Part shown: in pieces, positions 23,901 through 33,649 of the stretch | Numbering within the stretch: the first letter of the stretch is position 1 | Layout: each line of letters starts with the position of its first letter | Assembly (NCBI RefSeq): GCF_009917485.1 | Contig: NZ_QZDT01000018.1 | Coordinates: 1-64,000, forward strand | Reading direction: 5' to 3' | Length of the DNA: 64,000 bases | Source of the DNA: Parablautia muri | Lineage (GTDB): Bacteria > Bacillota > Clostridia > Lachnospirales > Lachnospiraceae | Program-made: the position numbers and the translations under genes | Notes under the pieces: generated by a model | What the model saw: the letters and a program-made list of their open reading frames with translations, nothing else | What the model was told of the DNA's origin: nothing | Databases searched by the model: none

Positions 23901-26327
23901 ATGGGAAGAAAAAGCAGAGACAAAAGTAACATCCCGGCGGATACCGGGGATAAAAGCAGGAACGGGCATTACAGCAAAAGAGGCAGGAACGGTCACGGGG
24001 CGGAAAAGAAGGAGAAGGAGAAGCGTATCTCCGCCCAGCAGTCCATCCCTTACCGGGAAATGGCAAAGGACGGGATATGCCGGGTGCAGGATAAATATTA
24101 TTCCAAGACCATCCGTTTTTATGATATCAACTATCAGCTGGCGCAGAATGAGGACAAGAATGCCATTTTCGAGAACTGGTGCGACTTCCTCAATTACTTT
24201 GACAGCTCCATCCATTTCCAGCTTTCCTTCATCAACCGAAGGAGCAGTATGGAGGAATATGAATCCGTGATCAGGATCATGCCGCAGAACGATGCTTTTG
24301 ATGATGTGCGTATGGAGTATGCACAGATGTTAAAGAACCAGCTTGCCAAGGGAAATAACGGGCTGGTACGGACGAAATATATCACTTTCGGCATCGGGGC
24401 GGAAAATTTCCGGGAGGCAAAGCCGAAGCTTGAGAGGATTGAGGCGGATATCCTGAATAATTTCAAGGTCCTTGGCGTACAGGCGTACCCTTTAAACGGG
24501 GAGGAGCGGCTGCAGATTTTATATGAGACATTCAATCAGGAGGAAAATGAGCCTTTCCGGTTTTCCTATAATCAGGTGCTGCGCTCCGGCATGAACACGA
24601 AGGATTTTGTCGCGCCGCCCAGCTTTGTGTTTAAAAGCGGGAAGGATTTCCAGATGGGCAGCACCCTTGGGGCGGTGTCCTACTTACAGATACTTGCGCC
24701 GGAGCTGACGGACCGGATGCTTGCAGAATTTCTGGATATGGACAGGAACCTTGTGGTAAACCTGCACGTCCAGTCCTTAGACCAGCTGAAAGCCATTAAA
24801 ACGGTAAAGGGGAAAGTGACGGACATTGACCGGATGAAGCTGGAAGAGCAGAAAAAAGCGGTAAGGTCAGGGTACGATATGGATATCATCCCTTCTGATT
24901 TAAATACTTACGGAGGGGAGGCAAAGCGGCTTTTAGAAGACTTACAGCAGAGGAATGAGCGGCTTTTCCTTGTGACAGCGCTTTTCATGAACACTGCAGG
25001 GACGAAACAGGAGCTGGATAATGGGATTTTCCAGACTGCAGGGATCGCGCAGAAGTACAACTGCTCCCTGCGGCGGCTGGACTATATGCAGGAGCAGGGG
25101 CTGATGAGCAGCCTGCCTTTAGGCTTAAATTTAATCCCCATCCAGAGGGCGCTCACCACCACTTCAACTGCCATTTTTGTACCGTTCACCACGCAGGAGC
25201 TTTTCATGCCGGGAGAATCGCTGTATTACGGGCTGAATGCCTTAAGCAATAACATGATCATGGTAGACAGGAAAAAGCTGAAGAACCCTAACGGCCTGAT
25301 TCTGGGAACGCCCGGTTCGGGTAAATCTTTTTCCGCAAAGAGGGAGATCACCAACGCTTTCTTTGCCACCCGGGATGACATCATCATCGGAGATCCGGAA
25401 GGGGAGTATTATCCACTTGTAAATGCACTTGGCGGGCAGGTGGTCCATATATCTGCCACCAGCCATGACTATATCAACCCCATGGACATCAACATGGACT
25501 ATTCGGAGGACGACAACCCGCTGGGGGTAAAGAGCGATTTTATCTTATCCCTGTGTGAGCTGATCATGGGGAACAGGAACGGGATTGAGGCGGAGGAAAA
25601 ATCGGTCATTGACAGGTGCCTTCCCATTGTGTACCGGAAGTATTTTGAGAACCCCGTGCCGGAAAATATGCCGGTGCTCGGGGATTTATACCAGTGCCTG
25701 CGGGAGCAGAAGGAAGTACAGGCACAGCGGATCGCCACTGCGCTGGAAATCTATGTGAATGGTTCCCTGAAGGTGTTCAACCACCAGACGAATGTGCAGC
25801 TGGACAACCGGATAGTCTGTTTCGACATCAAAGACCTTGGGAAGCAGTTAAAGAAGCTGGGTATGCTCATCGTGCAGGACCAGGTCTGGAACCGGGTGAC
25901 AATAAACAGGTATTCAAACAAATCAACACGGTATTACATAGATGAATTCCATCTCCTGTTGAAAGAGGAGCAGACGGCAGCCTATTCCGTGGAGATATGG
26001 AAGCGTTTCAGAAAATGGGGCGGCATCCCGACCGGGATCACGCAGAATATTAAAGATTTGCTTGCCAGCCGGGAGATAGAGAATATCTTTGAAAATTCGG
26101 ACTTCATCTATATGCTGAACCAGGCGGCAGGGGACCGGCAGATACTGGCGAAGCAGCTGAACATTTCCCCGCACCAGCTTTCCTATGTGACCAACAGCGG
26201 GGAAGGGGAAGGGCTGATTTTTTATGGCAGCACGATTATTCCGTTTAAAGACAAATTTGACCGTTCGCTGCGCCTGTATAAGCTGATGACGACTAAGCCC
26301 TCGGAAATGGGGGAAAGGAAGGAATGA
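23901..26327 (+). CDS. virB4: VirB4/TraE-type conjugation ATPase
   Basis: 808 residues from ATG 23901 (GGAGG 5 bases upstream; ATG 23889 has no site). The N-terminal CagE/TrbE-like domain covers about 60-400. Walker A is GTPGSGKSFSAKRE near residue 470, DPEGEYYPLV lies near 505, and the Walker B region YYIDEFHLLL near 678, followed by TGITQNIKDLL. This ATPase powers channel assembly and DNA transfer. The stop overlaps the next start (ATGA). No truncation is visible, unlike virD4, maff2 and topB. Confidence 0.95.
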   Translation: MGRKSRDKSNIPADTGDKSRNGHYSKRGRNGHGAEKKEKEKRISAQQSIPYREMAKDGICRVQDKYYSKTIRFYDINYQLAQNEDKNAIFENWCDFLNYFDSSIHFQLSFINRRSSMEEYESVIRIMPQNDAFDDVRMEYAQMLKNQLAKGNNGLVRTKYITFGIGAENFREAKPKLERIEADILNNFKVLGVQAYPLNGEERLQILYETFNQEENEPFRFSYNQVLRSGMNTKDFVAPPSFVFKSGKDFQMGSTLGAVSYLQILAPELTDRMLAEFLDMDRNLVVNLHVQSLDQLKAIKTVKGKVTDIDRMKLEEQKKAVRSGYDMDIIPSDLNTYGGEAKRLLEDLQQRNERLFLVTALFMNTAGTKQELDNGIFQTAGIAQKYNCSLRRLDYMQEQGLMSSLPLGLNLIPIQRALTTTSTAIFVPFTTQELFMPGESLYYGLNALSNNMIMVDRKKLKNPNGLILGTPGSGKSFSAKREITNAFFATRDDIIIGDPEGEYYPLVNALGGQVVHISATSHDYINPMDINMDYSEDDNPLGVKSDFILSLCELIMGNRNGIEAEEKSVIDRCLPIVYRKYFENPVPENMPVLGDLYQCLREQKEVQAQRIATALEIYVNGSLKVFNHQTNVQLDNRIVCFDIKDLGKQLKKLGMLIVQDQVWNRVTINRYSNKSTRYYIDEFHLLLKEEQTAAYSVEIWKRFRKWGGIPTGITQNIKDLLASREIENIFENSDFIYMLNQAAGDRQILAKQLNISPHQLSYVTNSGEGEGLIFYGSTIIPFKDKFDRSLRLYKLMTTKPSEMGERKE

Positions 26328-27118
26328 CAGCAGAAAAACTGTATAACGGGATTTATTGCATGGACTGCATGGAACTTCTCGCGCAGATTCCAGACGGGTA
26401 TGTATCCATGATACTCACTGACCCGCCCTATGGAATCTCCTACCGGAATAATTTCACTAAGAGAAAACACCGGGTGCTTGCAGGGGATGAAGGGATTGAC
26501 TATGAAAGGTTTGCAAGGGAGAGCTACCGGATATTGAAGGAGGATTCCCATGCATATTTTTTTACCCGGTTCGATTGTTACCCCTATCATTATGGATGCT
26601 TACGCCGGGCAGGGTTCTTCATAAAAAACTGCATGGTGGTGGAGAAAGGGACGGTAGGGGGCATCGGGGACCTGGAAGGCAGCTATGCAGGCAATGCGGA
26701 ATGGGTAATTTTCTGCCAGAAGGGGCGGCGTCCGTTCAACCATACCACGCTGCTGGAGAACAGGAAAAAAGAGGGCACTGTCTGCTGCGCGGGAAGGAAG
26801 CCCGGAAAGAAGTATAAGACAAGGTTCAATGCCTGCTGGTTCGGGCCGGAATACCCAAAGGCGACTTACAATTCCGTCTGGCAGAAACAGCATGGTATCT
26901 ACCATCCTACCATAAAGAATGTGGAGTTCCTCTCATGGCTCATACAGATTTCCAGCCAGCCGGGGGAGCTTATATTTGACGGTTTTATGGGAAGCGGCAG
27001 TACGGCGGCAGCGGCGGCGCTGACGGGAAGGAGATATCTTGGGGCGGAGATTGACAGGGGATATTTTGCCATTGCGGAAAAACGGGCAGGGGAGGCGGTG
27101 TCAGTTTATGGAGGGTAG
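26324..27118 (+). CDS. DNA adenine/N4-cytosine methyltransferase (beta class)
   Basis: 264 residues. Motif IV DPPYGISY is near residue 33 and the AdoMet-binding motif I FDGFMGSGSTAAAA near 223, the beta-class order (IV before I). C-terminal L-G-A-E-I-D-R-G-Y is also typical. It is a solitary methylase with no partner nuclease nearby, so protection of ICE DNA against restriction is the likely role. Translationally coupled to virB4 by a 4-base overlap. Confidence 0.9.
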   Translation: MTAEKLYNGIYCMDCMELLAQIPDGYVSMILTDPPYGISYRNNFTKRKHRVLAGDEGIDYERFARESYRILKEDSHAYFFTRFDCYPYHYGCLRRAGFFIKNCMVVEKGTVGGIGDLEGSYAGNAEWVIFCQKGRRPFNHTTLLENRKKEGTVCCAGRKPGKKYKTRFNACWFGPEYPKATYNSVWQKQHGIYHPTIKNVEFLSWLIQISSQPGELIFDGFMGSGSTAAAAALTGRRYLGAEIDRGYFAIAEKRAGEAVSVYGG

Positions 27119-27119
27119 C

Positions 27120-27725
27120 ATGCCCATGGAGGAAGCGCTTATGGCGTTTGCTGAAATTGATATATCCAGAATGAAAAATTTTACTTCAGAAAAAGAAAAA
27201 GGGATACCATTTATTTCTTTTGTCATGAAGGAAAAGGAGGGTGCAGTTTTTACAGGGCCGCATCCTCTTTTTATAGCCGACAGCCTTTTAAGGGAACAGA
27301 AAGCGGAGGGCAGGGAGATCCTGTACCGGGCAGATTACATACGGAGCGGTACGGATAAATTTGCAACAGGCGTCCTGTCTGCCGGGGAAAAACAGGAAAC
27401 TTTTCTTAAGCTGCTTAAAAATAACATCAGCTCCGGCAATGCAAAGGCGGACATTATGGGGATTTACAGCTATCTGGAAATCCATTTTACCCTGTGCGGG
27501 CTGGAGCGGCTGGCGGAGGAAGAGACTGCATTTACGGGAAAGGAAGAGGCAGGGACGGAAGATTACAGGGAAGCAAACTGTGCCTACTATAAGGAAGTTC
27601 TTTCTTATGTGGCGACCTGCCGGAGACATTTAAACAGGGGGGCTTCCGGGATTCTCCTGCCGCCTTTCCCAGAGCGGAATGTATTTATGGCCGGGTGGTA
27701 TCGGGAGCATAAGGGCGGCCGGTAA
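27120..27725 (+). CDS. Conserved ICE protein of unknown function
   Basis: 201 residues from ATG 27120 (ATG 27126 also possible; GAGGG at 27111-27115). The sequence is soluble, with FISFVMKEKEGAVFTGPHPL and a C-terminal region (LSYVATCRRHLNRG, then LLPPFPERNVFMAGWYREHK). I do not recognise a family. It lies between the methylase and the CD1108-type hydrolase, a place where Tn1549-like elements often carry variable accessory genes. Confidence 0.72.
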   Translation: MPMEEALMAFAEIDISRMKNFTSEKEKGIPFISFVMKEKEGAVFTGPHPLFIADSLLREQKAEGREILYRADYIRSGTDKFATGVLSAGEKQETFLKLLKNNISSGNAKADIMGIYSYLEIHFTLCGLERLAEEETAFTGKEEAGTEDYREANCAYYKEVLSYVATCRRHLNRGASGILLPPFPERNVFMAGWYREHKGGR

Positions 27726-27761
27726 GAACGTCTGTGGAACAGGACAGGAAGGAGTTAAAAT

Positions 27762-30206
27762 ATGCGTGGACAGCATTACAGGGCAAGGGATAAAACGGTA
27801 CGGAAGATGAACAGGGACGGGCTTACGGAGGAGAACCTCCGGAGCGGCGAAACAGTCAGGATAAGCAGAAGGGAAGCTGATTGCCAGGCGCCTCCGGCGG
27901 CAGCAGATGACTCCATGAATTTTCAGGACAGGCGCAGCCGCAGGGCGGAGGATCAGAAAGCAGGAGACAGACGGAGAAACGGATTTTCACCGGATTTCAA
28001 AAGGCCGGATTGCGGAGAAGATGACGGTGCGCAGGCCGGCCTTTACCAGACCGGCGTGGAGAAGGCAGATTTTTATGCAGAAGATACTGTACCGGCAGAG
28101 GCTTATGGGGAAAATGTGCAGGGAATCTATCCGGATACGGGAAAAATGCCGGGAACGGACAGTGGGATAAGGAAAGTAAGCATCAGGCAGGTTCCGGCAG
28201 ATCATTCTTACAGCCATTCCGGAAAAAGGAAAAATTATATCCCGGAGCCTCTGGCGGCACGTTACCGCAGGGACGGGAAAGGAGCGGTGCAGGGAAAAGA
28301 TTTCCATAGGGAGGCGGGATTCCCGGACAGTCCGGCGGAAAATGCTTCTGGTATGGGAGAAGATACTGTGGTGGGTAACACGCCGGTTTCCGGTAATGCA
28401 GATACGGGAGCAATACAGAATCCGCAGGCAGCCCCTTCCCATATGGAGAATATCAGGGCAAAGCCCCTAATGAGTGGGGAGGCTTCCGGTACAGGTACTG
28501 CGCCGGATCAGGGCGGAGGCCATAACAGGAAGAAAAAACAGGTGTACGCCCACTGCCAGAGGGAAAAAGAACAGAAGAAAGCGCAGGAGGGAAAGGAAAA
28601 TACAGCCCACCGGGAAGAGGCAAGACATACAGGGAACCGGCTTTCGGCAGGGGAGGCATTGCAGGTTTCCCAAAAGGACACAGAAAAGAAGAACGGGCAT
28701 GGGCGTCTGCGCCAGGAACGGAAAGAGAAGGCTTCCCGCCTTTCTTTCGGGGAAGAGAAAGGCATGGCGCGTAGCGCAGGGATGCGGCTGGCAGGAAGGG
28801 CGGCATGGAAAGCTACGGGGCTTGCCGCCTCCGCCCTTTCAGATGACGGTGCGGACAGGCAGCAGGAAAATATGGAAGCGGAAGTGCTGTGCGGCATGGA
28901 GCAGGCAGGGGAGCGGACGCTTCGTTTTGCCTTGCGCCAGTCCAGCCGCCGGATGCAGAAAAGGGGCCATCCGGAAGGAAATCAGATGCCGGGGGCGGAC
29001 AGGGAAAAGCTGAGGAAATTTTACCAGAAGCGGCGGATTAAAAAAGCCTGTGCAGAAGCAAAGCGGGGAGGAAAGACATCGGAAGAAGCTGAAAAAGCAG
29101 CGAACGGACTTTTTGGGAAAGCGAAAAGCATTGCTGCGGAGATTTTCAGGAATAAAAAAGGCCTGCTGATAGCGGCGTCCTTCCTTCTGATGATATTTTT
29201 ATTCTTCTCCGCAGGGCTTTCCAGCTGCAGCGCCATGGTGCAGGGGGCGTCTTCCACTTTTATCGGGACTACATACCCCAGCGAGGATGAAGATATCTAT
29301 GATGCTGAGGCAGGCTACAAGGAACTGGAGGAGGCACTGGACGAACAGATAAATACCATGGAAAGCACCCATCCGGGCTATGACGAATACCGCTATCAGG
29401 TAGACGAGATCACTCACAATCCTTACCAGCTTATCTCTTTTCTCACTGTATTATATGAGGAATTTACCTACAATCAGGTAAAAGATATCCTTCCAGAGTT
29501 GTTTGAAGAGCAGTACCGGCTTACGGTGGAAGAAATCACGGAGATACGGACGAGGACGGAGACACAGACTGTAACAGATCCCATGACGGGGGAAGAAACG
29601 GAAACAGAGGTGGAAGTGGAGTATGAATGGCATGTGCTTTGTATCTGCCTGACCAACAAAGGGTTTGACACGGTGGCAAGGGGGCGTATGACGCAGGAAC
29701 AGACGGAGCTTTATACCGCCTACAACCTGACTTATGGGAACAGGAGTTATCTGTTTGATATAGCAGGGATTCCGAATGAAAGCATTGGCGGGGCCGGATA
29801 TGAAATCCCTGAGGAAGCCTTATCGGACGAGCAGTTTGCCCGCATGATACGGGAAGCGGAAAAGTACCTCGGCATGGCTTATGTGTGGGGCGGCGCTTCG
29901 CCGGAGACGGGCTTTGACTGCTCCGGTTTTGTGAGCTGGGTCATCAACAACAGCGGGAATGGCTGGGACGTAGGAAGGCAGACTGCGGAAGGGCTTCGGG
30001 GAAGCTGTGCGGCAGTGCCTGCTTCGGAGGCAAGGCCGGGAGACCTTGTATTCTTCCAGGGAACCTACAACACCTCCGGTGCAAGCCATGTGGGCATTTA
30101 TGCCGGGAACGGGATGATGATCCACGCGGGCAATCCGGTGAAATATTCCAACATCAGAACCCCGTACTGGGAGGGGCATCTACTCTCCTATGGGCGGATA
30201 CCCTGA
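27762..30206 (+). CDS. CD1108-type mobile element protein with NlpC/P60 peptidase
   Basis: 814 residues, AGGAGTTAAAAT before ATG 27762. Residues 1-450 are a low-complexity, strongly charged cytoplasmic part; a single membrane helix follows (LLIAASFLLMIFLFFSAG, about 465-485). An extracytoplasmic part of about 200 residues leads to a C-terminal NlpC/P60 domain (about 690-814). Its catalytic Cys is in DCSGFVSW and its His in ASHVGIYAG, with IHAG after it. It should cut peptidoglycan cross-links to open the wall for the conjugation channel, the job of VirB1-like hydrolases. Confidence 0.9.
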   Translation: MRGQHYRARDKTVRKMNRDGLTEENLRSGETVRISRREADCQAPPAAADDSMNFQDRRSRRAEDQKAGDRRRNGFSPDFKRPDCGEDDGAQAGLYQTGVEKADFYAEDTVPAEAYGENVQGIYPDTGKMPGTDSGIRKVSIRQVPADHSYSHSGKRKNYIPEPLAARYRRDGKGAVQGKDFHREAGFPDSPAENASGMGEDTVVGNTPVSGNADTGAIQNPQAAPSHMENIRAKPLMSGEASGTGTAPDQGGGHNRKKKQVYAHCQREKEQKKAQEGKENTAHREEARHTGNRLSAGEALQVSQKDTEKKNGHGRLRQERKEKASRLSFGEEKGMARSAGMRLAGRAAWKATGLAASALSDDGADRQQENMEAEVLCGMEQAGERTLRFALRQSSRRMQKRGHPEGNQMPGADREKLRKFYQKRRIKKACAEAKRGGKTSEEAEKAANGLFGKAKSIAAEIFRNKKGLLIAASFLLMIFLFFSAGLSSCSAMVQGASSTFIGTTYPSEDEDIYDAEAGYKELEEALDEQINTMESTHPGYDEYRYQVDEITHNPYQLISFLTVLYEEFTYNQVKDILPELFEEQYRLTVEEITEIRTRTETQTVTDPMTGEETETEVEVEYEWHVLCICLTNKGFDTVARGRMTQEQTELYTAYNLTYGNRSYLFDIAGIPNESIGGAGYEIPEEALSDEQFARMIREAEKYLGMAYVWGGASPETGFDCSGFVSWVINNSGNGWDVGRQTAEGLRGSCAAVPASEARPGDLVFFQGTYNTSGASHVGIYAGNGMMIHAGNPVKYSNIRTPYWEGHLLSYGRIP

Positions 30207-30285
30207 AAAGCGGTTACGGGAGTGGCAATTATAACTGATAAAGTGACAAAAAAGATTGATAAAAAGTGCAGGGGAGGAGGAATGT

Positions 30286-30816
30286 ATGGCGCAGCTGCAG
30301 TACCAGTTCAAAAAAAATGATGAATATTACACGCCGCCTTATGCGGTCTACCCGATCATGGAACGCCTGAGGGCAGGGGCGGCGGTATGGTGCCCTTTTG
30401 ATACGGAAGAGAGCGCGTTTGTCAGGGTGCTTTCAGAAAATGGCTTCCGCGTCCTGTACGGGCATATCCGGACGGGGCAGGATTTTTTCCATGCGGAAGT
30501 GCCGGAATGCGACTATATCGTCAGCAACCCGCCTTACAGCTTAAAGGGCAAAATTTTAAAGCGGCTGTATGAGATCGGGAAGCCTTTCGCCATGCTGGTC
30601 AATTTCCAGGGGATTTTCGACAGCAGGGAACGCTTCCGCATGTTCAGGGAAAACAGGGTGGAAATGCTCTGGTTAAGCCCGAGGGTTTATTACATGACCG
30701 GGGACGGGAAGCTCCCTATGAGGGCGCCTTTCCAGAGCGGCTACCTGTGCAGCGGGATATGTGAGCGGCAGCTTGAGTTTGCATACCTTGACGTTGATTA
30801 CAGGCGGGGCAGTTAG
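30286..30816 (+). CDS. Adenine methyltransferase-like protein with NPPY motif
   Basis: 176 residues; GGGGAGGAGGAATGT precedes ATG 30286. EYYTPPYAVYPIMERL at the start and CDYIVSNPPYSLKGKIL near residue 80 resemble gamma-class N6-adenine methylases, and VWCPFDTEESAFVRVL may be a degenerate AdoMet-binding motif. It is short and lacks a clear F-x-G-x-G, so it may be a non-catalytic or minimal methylase. It is the third methylase-type gene of the ICE. Confidence 0.7.
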   Translation: MAQLQYQFKKNDEYYTPPYAVYPIMERLRAGAAVWCPFDTEESAFVRVLSENGFRVLYGHIRTGQDFFHAEVPECDYIVSNPPYSLKGKILKRLYEIGKPFAMLVNFQGIFDSRERFRMFRENRVEMLWLSPRVYYMTGDGKLPMRAPFQSGYLCSGICERQLEFAYLDVDYRRGS

Positions 30817-30898
30817 GCATACGCTGCCATGTCCTGGCGGATATCCGTAAAGGGTATGGCAGAAAACGGGACTATATTCCACAGATTGGAGGCGTGGC

Positions 30899-31231
30899 AT
30901 GAATGCAAAATTAAACAGGGTTTTAGATGAGATTAAGCGGACGGAGGATAAGATTGCCGCATGGCAGGAACATTTGGAGGAACTGAATATCAGGAAAAAC
31001 CAGCTGGAAGACGCGGAGATCATAAAGAGCATCCGCTCCATGAAGCTGGGCAGCCGGGAGATGCTTGCCTTCCTGGAAAATATCAGGAACGGGGCGGTGC
31101 CTGCACAGCAGGGACAGCACATAGGGGAGGCACGGCAGGAAGAAATCATGCCGGGAGAGGCAGAAAATATCAGGGAGCCGGAAGAAGCGCCGGCAGAAAG
31201 AGAGGACAGGGAAGATGAAGAAAACGGTTAG
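30899..31231 (+). CDS. DUF4315 family protein
   Basis: 110 residues. The N-terminal 60 residues form a coiled coil (NRVLDEIKRTEDKIAAWQEH, then EELNIRKNQLEDAEIIKSIR) typical of DUF4315, then SMKLGSREMLAFL. The tail is acidic. It overlaps the DUF4366 gene by 17 bases. Always found in this place in Tn1549-like ICEs; function not known, probably part of or assembling the transfer machinery. Confidence 0.85.
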   Translation: MNAKLNRVLDEIKRTEDKIAAWQEHLEELNIRKNQLEDAEIIKSIRSMKLGSREMLAFLENIRNGAVPAQQGQHIGEARQEEIMPGEAENIREPEEAPAEREDREDEENG

Positions 31232-31868
31232 GAATTTGGCGGCAATGCTTGTGATGGCTGCGGCAGTCCTTTTATCAGGGAAAATGACAGCATATGCCTA
31301 TGTGGACGAGACAGCGGAGGCGGTACCGGAGCCGGTCATTTCGGAGGAAACGCCGGAGGAGACGGAGACCACGCCTTTTTCGGTGGCGGGGAACGGGCAG
31401 CTTTTAGATGACATCAGCGATGATGAAACGAAGCAGTTCCTTACCGTCCAGACAAAGAACGGGAACACCTTTTTCATGGTCATAGACCGTTCCAGAAATT
31501 CGGAGAATGTGTATATGCTCTCCCTGATTGACGAGAATGACCTTGCAGAATTTCTTGGGGAAGATGAAACGGAACTAGAGGAGGAAAAGCCTGCGGTGGC
31601 GGTGGAAGAGCCCCGGCTGGAGCCTGTACAGGAAGAACCCCGGACGGAGCCGGAAAAAGGCGGCATGGGAATGGGGGCGGTGCTTACCATGATTCTTCTG
31701 GGCGCTGGCAGCATCGGCGCCTATTATTATTTCAAAATATGGAAGCCGAAGCGCGAGGAAGAGGAGGCGGAGAGCGAAGACCTTGAATTTTATGACGGGG
31801 GAGCTTATGTCAATGAGGACCGGGAAAACGGAAAGGAAGAGGGGGAAAGCGAAGAACCGGAGGACTGA
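31215..31868 (+). CDS. DUF4366 (CD1107 family) cell-surface mobile element protein
   Basis: 217 residues. A signal peptide (KKTVRNLAAMLVMAAAVLLS, cleavage near TAYA) is followed by an acidic linker and the DUF4366 core (TKQFLTVQTKNGNTFFMVID, then YMLSLIDENDLAEFL). A second membrane helix near 155-175 (GAVLTMILLGAGSIGAYYYF) precedes an acidic cytoplasmic tail. The CD1107 family sits beside the NlpC/P60 protein in these ICEs and is thought to belong to the surface part of the transfer channel. Confidence 0.88.
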   Translation: MKKTVRNLAAMLVMAAAVLLSGKMTAYAYVDETAEAVPEPVISEETPEETETTPFSVAGNGQLLDDISDDETKQFLTVQTKNGNTFFMVIDRSRNSENVYMLSLIDENDLAEFLGEDETELEEEKPAVAVEEPRLEPVQEEPRTEPEKGGMGMGAVLTMILLGAGSIGAYYYFKIWKPKREEEEAESEDLEFYDGGAYVNEDRENGKEEGESEEPED

Positions 31869-32013
31869 AAGGGGGTACATATCCGGACAGAGAGTATGGG
31901 CAGGCATTGCCCTCCGGCAGAAAATACGCTATAATTTTCCATAGCAGAAAAAAGGGAAGCACTGCCGCATGCCCTTCCGGGGTGCGGCAGTATGCAGCAG
32001 AGGGGTAGCGGAT

Positions 32014-32735
32014 ATGGGAAAGATCAACCGTGAGGATATGCTGGAGCTGACAAGGCGCATGACATTAAAGCGGAACTGCTTTGACAGGATTGCCGGGGCA
32101 TATCTGGACGAAGAGGGATTTGTGGACGGGACTTTCAACAAGCATTTCCAGAAACTGTCACAGAAAGACCAGCAGGACAACCTCAATATTGCAAAGGCCA
32201 TTCCCTTTTCCGATACAAACGTGCAGCTGAAAGAGTATGTTTTCACTGAGACGGACCGGAGGCCGGGGAGCATCTGGCAGCTTCTTATGGCACTGAATGA
32301 GTGCGGTCTGAAAAATGACGCGATGCTGGATACCTTTTATGAGGAATTCGGGCAGAGATACCGGAAAGGAAAAGCTATGCCATTTATTTTTTTCATGGCA
32401 GCTATGACGTCCCGCTGAAAGCAAACGATAAGGAAAGCCTGTGGGAATCGGAGGAGGTCTACCGGTTCCTGGTCTGTGCGGTCTGCCCGGTGGGCGGCGA
32501 TTACGAGCCGGGAGAGCCGGAGTGCGGGTTCCTGTTCCCGGCATTCAAGGATAGGAGCAGCGATACGGAGAGGGTCAATGTTTTTGCGGCGGATGGGAAT
32601 TTCGGGAAAGCCGGGGGAGTGGGGGAAATCCTGTTTTCCGGGGATATAGATGTTTCTCTGATAAACAGGCAGCTGCAGAAGAAAGACTGCGGGGACGGAG
32701 AGAGAGGAAAACCGGGATTTACGGAGGAAACGGAT
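32014..32735 (+). pseudogene. DUF4317 family protein, frameshifted and missing its tail
   Basis: ATG 32014 gives a DUF4317-like N-terminus (INREDMLELTRRMTLKRNCF). At 32370-32373 a run of four A, where five would keep the frame, shifts it: upstream the frame ends at TGA 32416-32418, whereas the minus-one frame continues with S-Y-A-I-Y-F-F-H-G-S-Y-D-V-P and later PECGFLFPAFKDRSSD, the conserved DUF4317 core. The usual C-terminal third is lost; the frame runs into the DUF1801 gene. DUF4317 proteins are common between DUF4366 and topB in these ICEs. Confidence 0.8.
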
Positions 32736-33131
32736 ATGTGGATATGCCCAAAGTGCGGGAGAGAATTTAAAAGAACCAATCAAGGCCATTACTGCGGGAA
32801 AGCACCCGGAACAGTATTGGAATATATAGATTCGCAGCCTATAGAAACACGCCCCCGCTTAACGGAAATGATGGTTTTATTACAAAACAGCGTTCCGTGT
32901 GTAAAGGAACGTATATCCTGGAGCATGCCGTATTATGAGAAAGAAGGAAAATCTATCACATTTTCTGCCTGTAAAAAGCACATCAGTTTTTATGCAGGGG
33001 CTGAAGCCATTGGAAAATTTGCATCGGAGTTAAACGGATATGCCACTAATAAAAATGCAATATATTTTCCTTATGATAAAGCATTGCCTGCAGAATTGAT
33101 TGAAAATATCGCAAGATGGTGTTTAAGCTGA
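32736..33131 (+). CDS. DUF1801 (YdhG-like) protein with zinc-ribbon start
   Basis: 131 residues from ATG 32736 with GGAGG 8 bases upstream. It begins WICPKCGREFKRTNQGHYCG, a C-x2-C...C zinc-binding head, and continues with the DUF1801 pattern: VKERISWSMPYYEKEGKSIT, KKHISFYAGAEAI and the end AIYFPYDKALP...IARWCL. DUF1801 proteins have a small cystatin-like fold with no firm biochemical role. The frame upstream is open into the DUF4317 remnant, so a fused product is possible. The gene is less GC-rich than the ICE and appears to be cargo. Confidence 0.82.
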   Translation: MWICPKCGREFKRTNQGHYCGKAPGTVLEYIDSQPIETRPRLTEMMVLLQNSVPCVKERISWSMPYYEKEGKSITFSACKKHISFYAGAEAIGKFASELNGYATNKNAIYFPYDKALPAELIENIARWCLS

Positions 33132-33190
33132 TCTGACAGCTTTCTGTTCACAGGGAGCGTGATAATGCTCATAACTGTATGGGGGAACCA

Positions 33191-33649
33191 ATGGAGGAAC
33201 TGTTTGTATATGCATTGCTATATAGTGAAGGCTTTGATGTGTGGCCTTTGTATGTAGATAAACTTGACCGGCTCTTTATGGAAGATATGGAAAATGAGGC
33301 CTATCTTACTCTGGAAGGAATGGCACCCAAAGAGGCTGTTTTGCATACCCTCTCTATTATGGAGGGGAGCAGCTTCGACACAGAATATTTCGGGAAGATA
33401 TTGATGCGGTCACTCCTGCGGATATATGAAGATACGGATATTGCGGTTTTTGCAGGGAAGATGTATTCCCTGTGGAATAAACTGCCACGGGATACAGGGC
33501 GGGAGGAACCGTTTTTAACGTTATGTTATGCAGATGACTGTCTGTCTTACCATGATGAGGCGCAGTGCAGGAAGCTATATGAAAAAGCAATGCGTTATTA
33601 TGACCAGACAATGGATTTACGGAGGGAAACACAATGGCGGTTACAGTGA
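33191..33649 (+). CDS. Hypothetical acidic cargo protein
   Basis: 152 residues from ATG 33191 (GGGGGA 5 bases upstream; ATG 33179 also possible). Helical, acidic and without membrane segments: EELFVYALLYSEGFDVWPLY at the start, LTLCYADDCLSYHDEAQCRK near the end. No family recognised. Its end overlaps the ABM gene by 16 bases, so the two are co-expressed. It belongs to the DUF1801-ABM cargo group between the DUF4317 remnant and topB. Confidence 0.65.
   Translation: MEELFVYALLYSEGFDVWPLYVDKLDRLFMEDMENEAYLTLEGMAPKEAVLHTLSIMEGSSFDTEYFGKILMRSLLRIYEDTDIAVFAGKMYSLWNKLPRDTGREEPFLTLCYADDCLSYHDEAQCRKLYEKAMRYYDQTMDLRRETQWRLQ

Noticed and set aside
28474..29013. 179-codon plus-strand frame inside the NlpC/P60 gene
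   Set aside because: It overlaps the low-complexity charged region, consists mostly of Arg/Gly/Lys and lacks a start site; unlike the tnpV overlap it matches no protein family seen elsewhere in the window.
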